From Nageia nagi (lineage: Eukaryota; Pinophyta): a stretch of DNA of 64,000 nucleotides. The notes under the pieces were generated by a model. That model saw only the letters and a program-made list of their open reading frames with translations. It did not search any database and was not told the DNA's origin. Below, one piece after another: positions 29,931 to 41,020 of this stretch; the first letter of the stretch is position 1; the number at the start of each line of letters is the position of its first letter. The DNA is taken from assembly GCA_050084985.1 (NCBI GenBank), contig JBITNC010000001.1, forward strand, positions 155,248,001-155,312,000. The letters are read 5' to 3'. The translations under genes and the position numbers were made by a program.

Positions 29931-32059
29931 AGCTTCCCTATAACTCTCAAACTATTGTAATAACTCAAATAAGGTCATCTTAACTGGAGACATTTTTAAT
30001 TATCGTTGAAGTGCTCCTTTTATTGAAACTTTAGGTTGTGGTGGAGGAGGTATAGGTTGTATATTAATTGGGTTTGATATCGATTGATTTTTTCATGGGT
30101 TATCCTATTTATTCTGATATTGTTGTGCTCATGTAGCTATACCAATCATATGTATTGAATCATCTATAGTTCCTATAAATGGTATATCCTTATTATTGCA
30201 TGTATAGTTCATTTGGTTTGGGATAATTGCCACATTGTTAGCCTGATGTGAAGGTAAGGGGTTTTGATATATCCCTAAATTTTGATTCAAAGGCACAACA
30301 GGATTATCCACATCTATTTTTTGACTATCTATCAAGTCTTGAATTTTATGTTGTAAAGTTCGACATTTATTTGTATTATATCCTTTTTGCCTATAATAAG
30401 CACAAAATTCATTCTCCTTATACCATTTTCTTCCTTTAGCATTAGGATTTTCAGGTTTTATATCAAGTAAGGTAATCATACCATTATCACATAGTTTTTT
30501 AAGTATTTCGGCTAATGGTTCTGATAATGGGGTAAAATTTCTTTTAGGCTTAGGTTCAACATTTTCTTCGATTTTTGAAGATTGACCAGAATTTTCTGTC
30601 ATAGCTATTTGATTATTTTGTGGTTGTTTACTAATGTATTCATATTGATTACCCCTTTTGTATTCTTTTTTCTTGAGTTTTAGTTCTCCATCTTGAATTT
30701 TAACTTTTTCTATAACTACTGCCTAAGTAATAGCTTCTTCAAAAGTTCTATGTTGTTGAATTTGGAGAACACTGGCTATTAGTCTTAAACAACTTTGGCT
30801 AAATAATTTAACCAATTCTTCTTGTGGTATTGTATAAGGCATACTAGTGAGTATAGCCCACCATCTTGAGATGTAATCTTGTATAGTTTCATCAGGAAAC
30901 TATTGTAATCTTGTAAGATCAGTAATTGAAGATTTTTCTTTAATATTGATTCTAAAGTATTCAAGAAATTGATCAACCAATTGTTTGAACGTATATAAAC
31001 TATGTATAGGTAAACTATTATACCAATCCAAAGCTTGGCCTGCGAGTGTCATAGGAAATATATGTAACATTAATGAGTCATCATTAGCTATCTGATAGCT
31101 AGAAAATGTAAATTTTTTCAAGTGTTCTTTGGGATCTTCTCTTCTCTTGAATGATTCTATCTTAGGAAATTCAAACCTATATGGTAATTTCTTTTTTGGA
31201 ACACTTGGATGAATAGGCTCATTGCAAATGTTCTTATAATTTAACTTTTTAAGCCCTTGAATATTCATTTCTCGATTTATAAAATCCTTCATAAAGTCTT
31301 CTAATTCTTTATCAATTCTATGACCTTGAGTGTGTCTATGATATCTTCGAGTATTCAGATCCTTTTCTGAAATTGATCTTGAAGTGTAAGACTCATAGTC
31401 AGAAGGAAACTCTGATGGTGGTGGAAGCAATATTTTAAGAGGTGAATGACATCGTGGAATAGGGATTTTAGGAGGTTTTTGGGATATACTTTTTCCATAT
31501 AAATCTTTTCCTTTATAATCAGGTTATTTTGTTTGATTTTGTGTTTGTTCCACCCAACTTTTAATGGAATCTTGCTTTTGTTTATCATATAATTTTTGAA
31601 GTTCTAGTTCTTTATCCATTTCCTTTTGTAACAAAATGGCTATCTCTTTATCCATCACTTCTTGTCTGTCTAAGTAGGGGTCTCGATATCTTTGTATTTG
31701 ACTTCCTTCAGGAGTTTTAGGTTTCAAATTTTTTATTTTTTGATATTCCTCCCACTGTCTTTGTTTTTCTTTCTCCATACGTAGATATTGTTCCCTTTTC
31801 ATTTTTTCATTTTCTAATTTTTTAAGCTATAATTATTTTAAATGAAGTTGAATTTTATGTTCTCTATGAAGTCTTTTCTTTTCTTGTTCCAGGAATTCAT
31901 TTCTTTCTTTGTTTGCTTGTTCTTGTTCTATGAATTTCCTTTTATCTCTAAAAAGTTTATCTTCCATTTCTTTTAATTTATTCTCTTGTTCTTGAATTTT
32001 AATGAGTTCATTAGCTTTTCTATTCTCTTCTTCTAGAAAATATTGCATCTCTATGGCTC
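29931..32059 (-). pseudogene. Tat element gag, main part (left of the copia insertion)
   Basis: The first part (31,520-32,048) is a highly charged, Glu/Lys/Gln-rich coiled-coil-like region with repeats such as LKEMEDKLFRDKRKF and EKEKQRQWEEYQ. The retrotransposon gag core follows (about 31,200-30,900): PYRFEFPKIESFKRREDPKE, then a stretch ending GQALDWYNSLP. After a stop at about 30,901 it continues with DYISRWWAI and a LVKLFSQSCLR block. The knuckle CAYYRQKGYNTNKC at about 30,404-30,363 is the CxxH-type Tat motif, with Y in place of a conserved residue. Stops are TAG, TAA or TGA in the same frame. Gag builds the particle. Confidence 0.85.
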
Positions 32060-32064
32060 TTTTA
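32060..32064. other. Target-site duplication of the copia element, left copy
   Basis: TTTTA directly before the LTR; the same five bases follow the right LTR at 41,493-41,497. Removing the element and one copy joins the gag frame as ...DDIK-RAIEMQYF. Confidence 0.92.
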
Positions 32065-32536
32065 TGAGAGAATTAGCCCTACTCTAATCCTCAAGGTCCA
32101 AGACTAGGAAGCTCAATCACACAACATTCACACAAGATAACACAAGTGTAATGTGGTTCCTCCCTCCTTGGGAGTACATCCACAACTAGTATCTCAATTC
32201 TCAAGTATGCCCCTCTTACAACAATTCTCTTCCTCTCTCCTACACAAACTAGTAGAGTAATGTTACTCCAAAACTTAGATATGTTACAAGAGGAGAGGCC
32301 CTCTATTTATAGCTTGAGAGCACCTCCCTAACCTCCCTTTAACCCAAGGGTAAGGTTAGGGTTACAATAAATGTGTGACCTAACTTTAACCTACCAACTA
32401 ACCCCATGGTTAGGTCAAAGTCCACACATAATAAAGAATTCAATTAATCCCTTAAGGTATCTACATATCCTTTAATTGATTAATTGAACTTACAAGGAGT
32501 TTAGATATTTACAATATTTCATTACAAATTCTAACA
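32065..32536 (-). repeat. 3' LTR of the nested copia element
   Basis: 472 bp. On the - strand it begins TGTTAGAATTTG after the purine tract and ends TCTCTCA at the target duplication. A TATA-like CTATAAATAG lies at 32,303-32,312. Both LTRs keep the same length. Confidence 0.95.
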
Positions 32537-32547
32537 CTCCCCCTTAA
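32537..32547 (-). other. Polypurine tract of the nested copia element
   Basis: On the - strand AAGGGGGAG lies directly before the TGTTAG start of the 3' LTR. Confidence 0.85.
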
Positions 32548-33577
32548 TGCAATATTGGGATAGAGCGTAGAAGAGAGAAGAGAGAGAGTAAGAGAGAGTT
32601 CTCCTCCATAGAGATACAAGTGGAGATGAGAATATTTACATATTTGAGAATCTTTTGAGAACTAGTATGAGACTCACTACATTACCATTTGACAAAATGG
32701 TTTACAATATAATCATTAACCACAACTGGTTTCACTGTACATAGTAGTCGATCAACTTTAAGCTGACATGTGAGTCTCCATGAGCTTGCTTTCACAAGGT
32801 GAGTAACCTGCATTTTTGAAGAAGATCTTGCATGCTACAAGCAACTCATGAACAAGATCAGTTAGATGCATCATATATTCAAATAAGAGAATCAAATAAT
32901 GCCATCTTATAAATAATTGATTAATGGTGCACTATAAGTCATCACGGAGATGCCAAGCCATCACTCATAGTCACCTGTTGTATATAGACATGTGTTGATT
33001 ATTAATAGAGCATAAAAATTGTACAAGTTTCTCACATAGAGCAAACTCACCACAGAGGTATAGAATGTACAACAAGTTCGTCATGTAGAGCAAACTTACC
33101 ATGGAGGTATATTAATTATATGCTCAAAATTTGTACAATGAGTTTCTCATGCAGAGCAAACTCACCACGAAGGTATAGAGCATAAAAATTGTACAACGAG
33201 TTTCTCACGTAGAGCAAACTCACCACAGAGGTATAGAATGTACAACAAGTTCATCACATAGAGTGAACTTACCATGGAGGTATATTAATTATATGCTCAA
33301 AAATTGTACAACAAGTTTCTCATGCAGAGCAAACTCACCACGAAGGTATAAAATGTACAACAAGTTTGTCACACAGAGCAAACTTACCATGGAGGTATAA
33401 AATGTACAACAAGTTTGTCACGTAGAGCAAACTTACCATGGAGGTATAAAATAATCAACACTCTATAACAACAATTGTACAACAAGTTTATCATGCAGAG
33501 CAAACTTACCATGGAGGTCTAGAATGTACAATCAAAAAAGGCCTCTTAGAGGTGAAGTTGTCATCACTAATAAAAGT
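32548..33577 (-). other. 3' untranslated region of the nested copia element
   Basis: About 1 kb between the pol stop and the purine tract, without a gene. Half of it (about 33,020-33,530) is an array of nine imperfect repeats, listed separately. A second purine run of the same AAGGGGGAG type lies at about 33,588-33,596, just inside the end of pol, and could be an extra or former plus-strand primer. Confidence 0.7.
33020..33530. repeat. Array of nine 46-66-bp imperfect repeats
   Basis: Each unit contains gtacaac-aagtt, then a tcac or tcat step, an agagcaaactnacca core and a gaaggtat or gaggtat end. Cores start near 33,038, 33,087, 33,153, 33,211, 33,261, 33,325, 33,376, 33,424 and 33,497. Some spacers also contain a ttaattatatgctcaaaa block. 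The units alternate between a ctcaccac and a cttaccatgg version. Confidence 0.85.
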
Positions 33578-34260
33578 TCAAACTTCACTCCCCCTTGAGG
33601 GCAACTTCACCAACCCGAGAGAATCCCTAAGCTTGCTGAACTAAGATTCAGGAAGGGGCTTGGTGAATATATCAATGGAGTTTTTAGTAGATGGACAATA
33701 CTCCAAGTGTATGATGTCATCTAGAACCTTCTCCCTGATAAAATGGGCTTGGATTTCCACATGTTTAGTTCTTTGATGGAACACAGGATTCTTAGCCAAA
33801 GAGATAGCTGATTGATTGTCTGAAGAAATAAGAGATGGGCCATTTTGCTTATACCTAATTTTGTTCAGAAGATGCCTTAGCCAAATAGCTTATTGGGTGG
33901 TAATAGACATGGCTTGATATTCAACTTTGGTGGTAGAAAGAGTCACAGTAGGTTGCTTCTTGGAAGCCCAAGAGATAGCACCTAAACCAATGCTGAACAC
34001 ATATGTAGAGGTTGATTTTCTATCATCTCTATCTCCCCCATAATCAGAATCTGAGAACCCTGAGAGAACAATTAAGGGCACTTTGGAATACTTAAGAGCA
34101 AGATCCTTTGTCCCTACCACATACCTCAAGATTTGCTTCATAGCATTGAGGTGTTCAACATATGGTTTTTGCATGAATCATGCCATCAGATTCACTGTAA
34201 AGGCAATATCAGGATGAGAGATAGTCAGATACAGAAGAATACTGATCAATTGCCTATAAG
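33578..34260 (-). pseudogene. Nested copia RNase H domain
   Basis: This is the C-terminal domain of the polyprotein. It contains GFSDSDYGGDRDDRKSTSTY with a catalytic Asp, ISWASKKQPTVTLSTTKVEY, where the second acidic residue is usually Glu in a TEAEY motif but is K-V here, SSDNQSAISLAKNPV and a C-terminal FTKPLPES-stop-FSKLRDSLGL. Stops lie before AIWLRHLL and FSKLRD and after the NLMA motif. The domain degrades the RNA strand. Confidence 0.88.
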
Positions 34261-34276
34261 TTGTAGCATCAGCCAA

Positions 34277-35160
34277 CTAAGAATCTGAGCTTAGTGATAC
34301 AATGATTCTAGGAGAAATAGGTATTACAACATATCTACACTCCATTCCAAACTTTTGCAAGATGTCTGATATATACTTAGATTGACTAAGATAAGTACAA
34401 TATTTGTGTTGGTATACTTGCATTCCAAGATAGTAATGCAATAGACCTAGATCATTCATTTCAAATGTTGCCTTCAGTTTGGATATACACTCTTAGATGA
34501 TTCCAATATTGTTGCCTGTTATGAGAAGATCATCCACATAAAGGAGAATTAAGACCACATCTTTTCCTTGATTGAGTACATAGAGATTTGAGTCAGAGAA
34601 GCACTTGGAAAAACCAATATCTGCAAAGAATCCTAAAATTTTCTTGTACCATGCTCTAGGTGCTTATTTAAGTCCATACAAAGACTTCTTTAGCTTGCAC
34701 ACAAGAGACTCTTTTCCTTCTAGAATAAATCCTTCTGGTTGATTCATGTAGATTTCTACATCCAAGTCACCATTGAGAAATGCACTCTTGACATCAAGTT
34801 GGAAAACTTTCCAACCTTGAGCTGTAGAAAGAGCAAGAATTATCCTGACAGTAGGCATCTTGGCCATAGGAGCAAAGGTTTCCTCATAATCAATACCATA
34901 TTTCTAAGCGAATCCTTTGGCCACTAACCTTGCTTTGTATTTTTCAACTTCTCCATCAGAGTTGTACTTGACCTTGTATATCCATTTATTTCCAATCATA
35001 TTTTTCTCATTGGGATAAGGAACCAAATCCCAAGTTTCATTTTTCATGAGTGTCTCATACTCAACTTTCATAGCTTCCATCCAACACTCTTGCTTGGAAG
35101 CTTCTTTGAATGTTTATGGCTCATTTATATTATCAATTTTGGCAAATAAGGATTTATTCA
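34277..35160 (-). pseudogene. Nested copia reverse transcriptase
   Basis: The start is WDLVPYPNEKNMIGNKWIYK near 35,015. Then come KARLVAKGFA (stop) KYGIDYEETFAP, VFQLDVKSAFLNGDLDVEIY (about 34,810-34,750), CKLKKSLYGLK (stop) APRAWYKK and the active site LLYVDDLLITGNN near 34,530. LGLLHYYLGMQV follows at about 34,445. Both stops named fall where glutamine is otherwise conserved. The catalytic aspartates are intact. Confidence 0.93.
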
Positions 35161-35203
35161 AGGTCATACTTCTTGTAATTCTCTGAGCTAGAGAATTTTG
35201 CTC

Positions 35204-36140
35204 TTATGGTGACTTCCCTACATGATCATCCAACCAGTTAGGTGCAGGCATAGAATCATCTGAATCAAACACCTCAGCATGAGAAGTCATATCCTTAGGA
35301 AGTTCATTGAACTTGACATCCCTAGAAATAAAGACTATTTTACAGGATGAGGAGTAGAGCCTGTAACCTCTATGCTGATTATCATACCCCACAAAGATGC
35401 ATTTTTTTGATCTTTTATCTAGCTTCTTTCTTTTCTCTAAGGTAATGAAGGAAAATGCATCACAACCAAAGACCCTGAAGTGTGAGATGTTAGGTTTCTT
35501 TCCTTTCCATGCTTCATATGAAGTTTTTCCTTCAACTACTTTAGTAGGACACCTTTTTAGGGTGTGAATAGCAGTGTGAATAGCTTCTCCCCATAAGAAA
35601 CTAGGAAGGTTACCCAACATGCATCTTGCCATTTCCATAATGGTGCGATTCTTCCTTTCAGCAACTCCATTTTGCTGAGGGGTGTAAGGGATTATGAAAT
35701 ATCACTTGATCCCATGTTTAACACAATAATCATTAAACTCATTGCTATTATACTCACCCCCATTATCAGATCTCAGCATTTTGATCTTAAAATTAGTTTG
35801 ATTTTCAACAAGTGCCTTGAAGTCTTTAAACTGGTCAAAATTTTGATCCTTATGCTCAAGTAGATAACCAAATGTCATCCTACTGAAGTCATCAATGAAG
35901 GTCAGAACATAAGAAGCTCCCCCTAGAGACTTAGTCTAAAATGGACCCATCAAATTTGAATGCACAAGCTGAAGAGGACGAGTAGCCCGAGTTGCCTTAT
36001 CCTTTTCAAACTTTTGCCTATTCATCTTTCCTAGAATGCACCTTTCACAAAGGCTAATTATGGGTGAAATATTAGGTAAACCTTCCACAAGTTCTTGATT
36101 TTTCATATCTTGAATACTCTTGTGGTTAAGGTGCCCTAAT
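35204..36140 (-). pseudogene. Nested copia integrase
   Basis: The zinc-binding part LGHLNHKSIQDM and CERCILGK precedes the core. The first catalytic position reads QLVHSNLMGPF (codon at 35,954-35,956): Asn stands where the family has Asp. The second (MLRSDNGGEY) and third (QQNGVAERKNRTIMEMARCM) positions are kept. The C-terminal part WKGKKPNISHFRVFGCDAF continues to RGYRLYSSSCKIVFISRDVK. Stops are at GPF-stop-TKSL and GIK-stop-YFI. Integrase would insert the DNA copy; the Asp-to-Asn change alone should abolish activity. Confidence 0.9.
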
Positions 36141-36142
36141 CA

Positions 36143-36712
36143 TTGATGCCAAAGATTACCTTTTGAACACACATTTGTAGCAAGACAAATTTTTGAAGGT
36201 ACTTGATCCACAATATAAAGGTCATCCTTTACTGATCCTTTCATCAAAGTGGCAAGTCCTTTCTTAACACACCAGGAGTGTGAGGTAAACTCAAATGAGC
36301 ATCCTTTCCTTGTAATCTGAATTACAGAGATAAGATTCATCCTTAGCTTAGGCACATAAAATACATTATCAAGTGCCTTTCCATGAATCTTCACATTCCC
36401 TATTCCTTGAACATCAAGGACTGTATTATCACCTATCACAATTGTATCCTTGTTGTACTTATGAAAGTTTTCAAACTTATCCTTTTCATAACACATGTGA
36501 TTAGTGCATCCTGAATCAACAATCCAATCATTTGAAATAGTTTGAATCATTAAGTAGTAGACAACAGTAGCAGCATGCTTGTTCTTCTTTTTATTATTGA
36601 AATTTCTCACATTTGCATTTCCCTTACCTTTTTGAGCAAATTTCTTTTTGCGATAATCATACTCTTTGTGCCCAAAGATGCCACAAAAGTTATAATTTCC
36701 ATCAAACTTTTC
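36143..36712 (-). pseudogene. Nested copia knuckle, protease and pre-integrase
   Basis: The knuckle at about 36,705-36,655 reads NFCGIFGHKEYDYRKK. Positions that fit CX2CX4HX4C have lost the first and last cysteine, the last one to tyrosine. The protease has DWIVDSGCTNHM with its catalytic Asp at 36,517, followed by IGDNTVLDVQGIGNVKI and ALDNVFYVPKLRMNLISV. The segment ends at LWHQ-stop, the pre-integrase motif where arginine is usual at the stop. Confidence 0.85.
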
Positions 36713-37471
36713 CTACGGTGTTGGTTTGCTTGATCCAGCTTTGTCATTCCTTTGCTTGAAGTTGCTGTGCTTCCTGATGGTAGATGAGGATTTGTTATCT
36801 TTGAATTTATAATGTTTGAACGTCTTCTTGAAAGGAGTTTTGGTTGCTCCTAGAGCAATGCTATTATCCTTTGGAGAAATGTTCAACATTTTCTTGTTCA
36901 AAGTTTCCTCATGCTTCAGAAGGAGTCTAGAAAGGTTGTCAAGAGAGATAACATCTTCTTCATCATCGAGCCTAGTCTTTATAACTATGACAAAGTTACT
37001 GAACTTTGTAGAGAGGCTTTGAAGAATGATGAAGACCATGAACTCATCATTGATCCAATTGCACCCACAGCCAACCAGTTGTGTCCTGAGGTTAATGATT
37101 TTGTTCAAGTAGATTGAGGCACTTTCATCTTCACCTTGATGATATTGCAATAACTTTTGTAGAATGGTGAACCTTCTTGAAAATTTGGACCCAAGGTAAA
37201 TTTTGTTTAGTCTATCCCAAGCTTCTTTTACTGATGTCGAGGAAGAGATCATGAGAAGGATGTCATCTGAAACTGCACGATAGATCATTGAGGTTGCTAA
37301 CTTATTCTTTGAGTTGTAGATCTCAAGGGCCTTCTCATCTATAGGAGTGACTAGATCTTCATTTACTATCTGCCATAGCTTCCTTACCTGTAACTCAGCT
37401 CTCATACGAGGTTCTCATATGCCAAAGTTGGAATCATTGAGTATGTGCTTGGGTATGAAGGTTTCAACCAT
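36713..37471 (-). pseudogene. Nested copia gag (UBN2-type)
   Basis: The first 22 codons up to 37,406 contain one stop; the following 230 codons are open. The features are RMRAELQVRKLWQIV, a DILLMISSSTSVKEAWDRL motif typical of UBN2, LLQYHQGEDESASIYLNKI and LDNLSRLLLKHEETLNKK. The C-terminal part is basic with many Lys, Ser and Asn residues before the knuckle. Gag forms the virus-like particle that encloses the RNA. Confidence 0.88.
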
Positions 37472-39350
37472 TATCTGTACAAAAATAAATATGCAATAAG
37501 AATGCAAATTTTTACAAGTTCCCATCTATACAAATCAAACATAAGTAAACATGTCCCATATGTGCAAACCACGATCCGTAGAGGAATAAAGTTGGGGTTG
37601 TTTTCTTGTATAGAATTAGGCCTTCACCTGGATGCTCGTAAGGTGGAGCCCAAGTACTACCAGTCTTCAACCAGTTCACCTTGGTCAGTAATATACTCTC
37701 ACAAGGAGAAGTACCAACTATTTTCTAAGGATCTGACGTATCTTGGACCGGCCATTTTAATTATCTTGATTAAGGTTTTCAATTTTCCTCCTAGGTTATC
37801 AGGATAATCCCTGAATGGACATGCGGACATGTAGTATCACTACACACATGCCTGTCCACCTAATAGAGTTATGTCCAATCCAACAGAGGTCTTAAGGGCA
37901 ATTAATACGGACTTACCACCACTCGGGTCTTCAAACTAAAAGGGCTCCAGTCTGCCCTGTCCTCACCTTGTGGCTCCCCAAACAAGTCATGTTGTGGAAG
38001 AATATGTGCAGATGTGTTCATTTTAGGGGTTACTTTCAATATTTGCATTTTGCAAGTATAAAGCAAATTGTGCAAAAATATAAAGTAAAGTAAAATTGCA
38101 TCATCCACATGAGCTTGAAAAACCTTAAAATTCCAATGGGTTTTGTACTAACCCCTAAAGGACATTTTACATTTTGTATATTTTGCTCAATTTATTCAAG
38201 CACTTAATGAATTAAAAAAAAAGAAGTCCTACTTAGCATTTAATTCATAACATGCATTATTCCATGACTTAAAAAAAATTAAGTAATCATGCATCATGCA
38301 TTATTTAACTTAAAAATTTAAGTCCTAAGCATGTTTTATTCTTCAAACAAGATAAAGATACATGCATCATAAGTCTAGCATGCAAGATCTAGATAAGGTT
38401 TACAAGATAAAGAGACATGCATCACAAGTCTAGCATGCAAAATCTAGATAAAATTTAAGTAAAAAATTATACCAATTCCCCCCTTTTCACTTAAAGTTTT
38501 ATCCCTAAAAAAAAACCTGTATGCTAAGACTTGTCTTATAAGTATGCATTTTAAGTAAAAAAATTCCCTTATTTACTTAAAAAAATAGCATACTTAGACT
38601 AAATTACTATGCTTAGAGAAAAAAAATGCTAAGAGGTTAGCATTAAAAAATTGTGTGTGCACCTTAGTAAATTAAACATGCAATAAAAAATATTCTAAGC
38701 ATTTTTTAAAAATAAGCTAAGTTTAACTTAAAAAAATATTCACCACTTACCAAGTCTCCAAGAATTAAATGGAGAAAGGAGACCCATACCCCTACTTCAT
38801 GCATTTTAATGCTTCTCCTACCTCAAGTATTCAAAAAAATACTCCTAAGTCAAAAAACAATTAAATGCTTTGTAGTTAAAAAATATGACCCCCCCTTTTT
38901 CTTCTACCAAGAAAAGCATACGTTGCTTTTTTGGGAGTAGTCAAAAAATTAATGCTCAAGGGGTTTGGTTGGGTTTTTAAGACTTAGATGGTAAAACAAC
39001 AAAAAAAAAAATTAAATCCCTTATCTAGTTGGTAAAATAAATGCATGTTTGTTCTTAAGAAATGACCCCCCCCTTTTTATTTTACCAAGAAGAGCATGTT
39101 GCTTTTTGGGAGTAGTCATTTTGCAAGTGGTCACAAGAACTTAATGCTTCTAAGTGCATTAAAGAAAAACTTGCAAAGAGTTGGCAGCCATCAACCTTGA
39201 CCATGGGAAGGAGGAGGACCTTCATGGAGGCACTAGAAGACAGCTAATGGAGAGAGTTTAAGGTTAGCAATGGAGGTGATGGTGAAGGAGGAAGAGGAGG
39301 AAGAGGGCCAATGAGGAGGGCTAGGATTTAGAATATAGATTAGTATCTGG
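37472..39350 (-). other. Leader of the nested copia element, gag-proximal part
   Basis: No gene. About 37,480-38,110 is mixed sequence. From 38,150 to 39,130 it is A-rich with many A6-A11 runs. Two copies of a block (about 38,885-38,945 and 39,062-39,120) share a gaccccccc run, a cttttt stretch, an accaagaa block and a ttgggagtagtca end. About 39,190-39,310 is purine-rich (gaggaagaggaggaagagg type). The leader of copia elements normally is only a few hundred bases, so this length is unusual. Confidence 0.5.
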
Positions 39351-39359
39351 TCATCTTAG

Positions 39360-40270
39360 ATCACCCCAATTATGCACGGCTTTTAATCACGAGCTCTCTT
39401 TCGTCCATTATTATCTTAGGCCAAAATCGGGATCACTTTGTGACATCGATGTATTCACCAAACATTACATATAATAGCATTTCCTGGTTGGAAGCTGCCC
39501 ATTTAGCATGCGAGAGGTATAGGAATCGATACCCCACATCTCCATCTATATTCATTGAATGAATAGCATTTGGTAGATTATTGTTCATTTTAAAATATTA
39601 TTATCAGAAGAATATCAGAGGCATCATGACCTTCCTTGACAATGGCAATGGAAGCGGCTGCTGTTGTGAAATAGGAGGAGGAATAAAAAATTGCCAAAGG
39701 TAGAGGAGAGATCTTGTTTGCAGTTCAACTTTGTGGGAATCCCTCATGGAGGAGAGTTGATGTGGAGTTTTACACGGTTCACTCGTTGGACGCTGCACAG
39801 CACAGAACAGCTCGCTTGTGGCTGTGTAATTGAGTTGCCTCCATCATTGAACATTCAAATAGCTATGATTTGTGCATGTAGTCATAGTCATTTTGTGCAC
39901 ATTACAGAGGGTAGTTCAAACAAAGAAACATAGTCATTTTGTGCTCATTAAACGATCATTGCGGTTGCATCTAGATGAGTCATTTTGTCAAATAATGTTT
40001 AGACCCTACGTGTACAGGAGGAGGCAGAGGCAGGCGGGAGGAGGTAGAGGCAGGCGGGAGGAGCCACCAGGGGTGAGAGGAGGAGTCTATGCACGAGGGA
40101 GAAGGGAGATGTAGACCCTTTCAAGTATCCATTTTGTGCATATTTGTTGACCATTGCAGTCCATGAAACTCTGCAGACCATGAAACTCTGTCTGCATTTT
40201 GTCAAATAATGTCAAACAATCCTGTGCCTTCCCTACGCTTCCACATTTTGCACACATGTCTACCAGGTCG
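39360..40270 (-). pseudogene. PPR-like host gene fragment inside the copia leader
   Basis: On the - strand, 40,266-40,219 reads LVDMCAKCGSVGKAQD, the classic form of a PLS-type pentatricopeptide repeat. VSWTAMVNKYAQNGY follows at about 40,170-40,125 in another frame, which fits the next part of such a repeat. A further partial repeat, FDKMTHLDATAMIV, lies near 39,990, after a purine-rich insertion. Farther down, GDVGYRFLYLSHAKWAA (about 39,530-39,480) and VTK-stop-SRFWPKIIMDERE resemble an E-motif region; this is weaker. PPR proteins bind organelle RNA. The fragment is in the same orientation as the element, is frame-broken, and probably is captured host sequence. Confidence 0.45.
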
Positions 40271-40895
40271 TGGAGGTGGAGGCTTGAGGAATTTTGTCAA
40301 ACAGTTGGCAGAACTTTTCAAATTTGTTTTATCCCTCCCCAATAATTTTTGATTTATATGTAAAAAAATATTGTAAATATTTCAAAAAACTTGTAAAGTC
40401 TTCCACTTTTTTTATTTCATCAATAAAAAAAGTTAGAGGACAAATATCCCCATATTTGCTTTAAATTTTAAACAATTACCTCTAGAAATTATTTCTCTCT
40501 ATTTGCATTAAAATTTTTGCAAAAAATAAGACAATTTAGAGAAGAAATAAACTATTATGTAACTATTACACTTTGGCAATGCTTGTAATAGAGTTATTGA
40601 TCAATACTACTAACAAACAAAATGTTAGTAAAAATACTTGCATTGCATAGTATCCTCTTAAAAAAAAGGTATATCATGTAATAAGCATTTTGTAAAAAAA
40701 ATGCTACTAACATAAGAGGTTAGCAAAAAAATTGCTTGCATTGCCAATTTTGATCATATTTTGCAAAAAAAAATAAGCTCCAATATCTCACAAAATATGT
40801 TAGTATCTAATGTAATAATCCATTAAGATAACCAAATGAGGAGGAAATTTATACCTTCTCTTAAAATTTACCTCAACAATGGGGTGTAAGATGAG
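40271..40895 (-). other. Leader of the nested copia element, LTR-proximal part
   Basis: AT-rich with many A runs. No gene and no coding pattern seen. Confidence 0.5.
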
Positions 40896-41007
40896 GAATG
40901 AAGAAGGATGAAGAACCTCCAAAATGTAGAAGAAGAGCTTCCACACCAAAGGAATGAAGAAGGATGAAGAACCTCCAAGATGTAGAAGAATAGCTTCCAC
41001 ACCAAGC
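40896..41007. repeat. 56-bp tandem duplication beside the primer-binding site
   Basis: The unit 40,896-40,951 is repeated at 40,952-41,007 with a few changes. It contains gaagaaggatgaagaacctc and ends with gcttccacacca. It lies in the first bases of the leader. Confidence 0.88.
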
Positions 41008-41019
41008 TCTAGATACCAA
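41003..41019 (-). other. Primer-binding site of the nested copia element
   Basis: On the - strand TTGGTATCTAGAGCTTGG follows the 5' LTR by one base. It matches the plant copia site for initiator methionine tRNA (TGGTATCAGAGC) with one extra base. Confidence 0.82.
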
Positions 41020-41020
41020 T

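Larger units (their letters stand above)
33578..37471 (-). pseudogene. gag-pol polyprotein of the nested copia element (1,298 codons)
   Basis: A single frame runs from the ATG at 37,471 to the TGA at 33,578-33,580, with about a dozen internal stops and no frameshift found. Domains by residue: UBN2-type gag 1-253; degenerate knuckle about 258-271; protease VDSG about 319; pre-integrase H-motif about 440; integrase about 480-640; reverse transcriptase about 860-1,030; RNase H about 1,100-1,280. The gag start at 37,471 was chosen because it begins MVETFIPKHILNDSNFGI, which suits the family start, although a stop follows where tryptophan is usual. Product roles are those of a normal copia element. 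The stops show that it is inactive. Confidence 0.93.

Noticed and set aside
33020-33530. CRISPR-like array
   Set aside because: The repeat units are imperfect and the 'spacers' are themselves similar to one another. It lies in the 3' region of a plant retrotransposon, so it is an ordinary tandem array.
36816-37117. Two overlapping + strand open stretches over the copia gag
   Set aside because: They lie opposite the UBN2-type gag, which is clearly the coding strand. No recognisable motif or start context.
33578-37471. Alternative genetic code or programmed stop read-through in the copia polyprotein
   Set aside because: A dozen stops of all three types (TAA, TAG, TGA) replace different residues (Gln, Arg, Trp), and catalytic residues are lost by the same type of change. 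Mutation is the simpler explanation.
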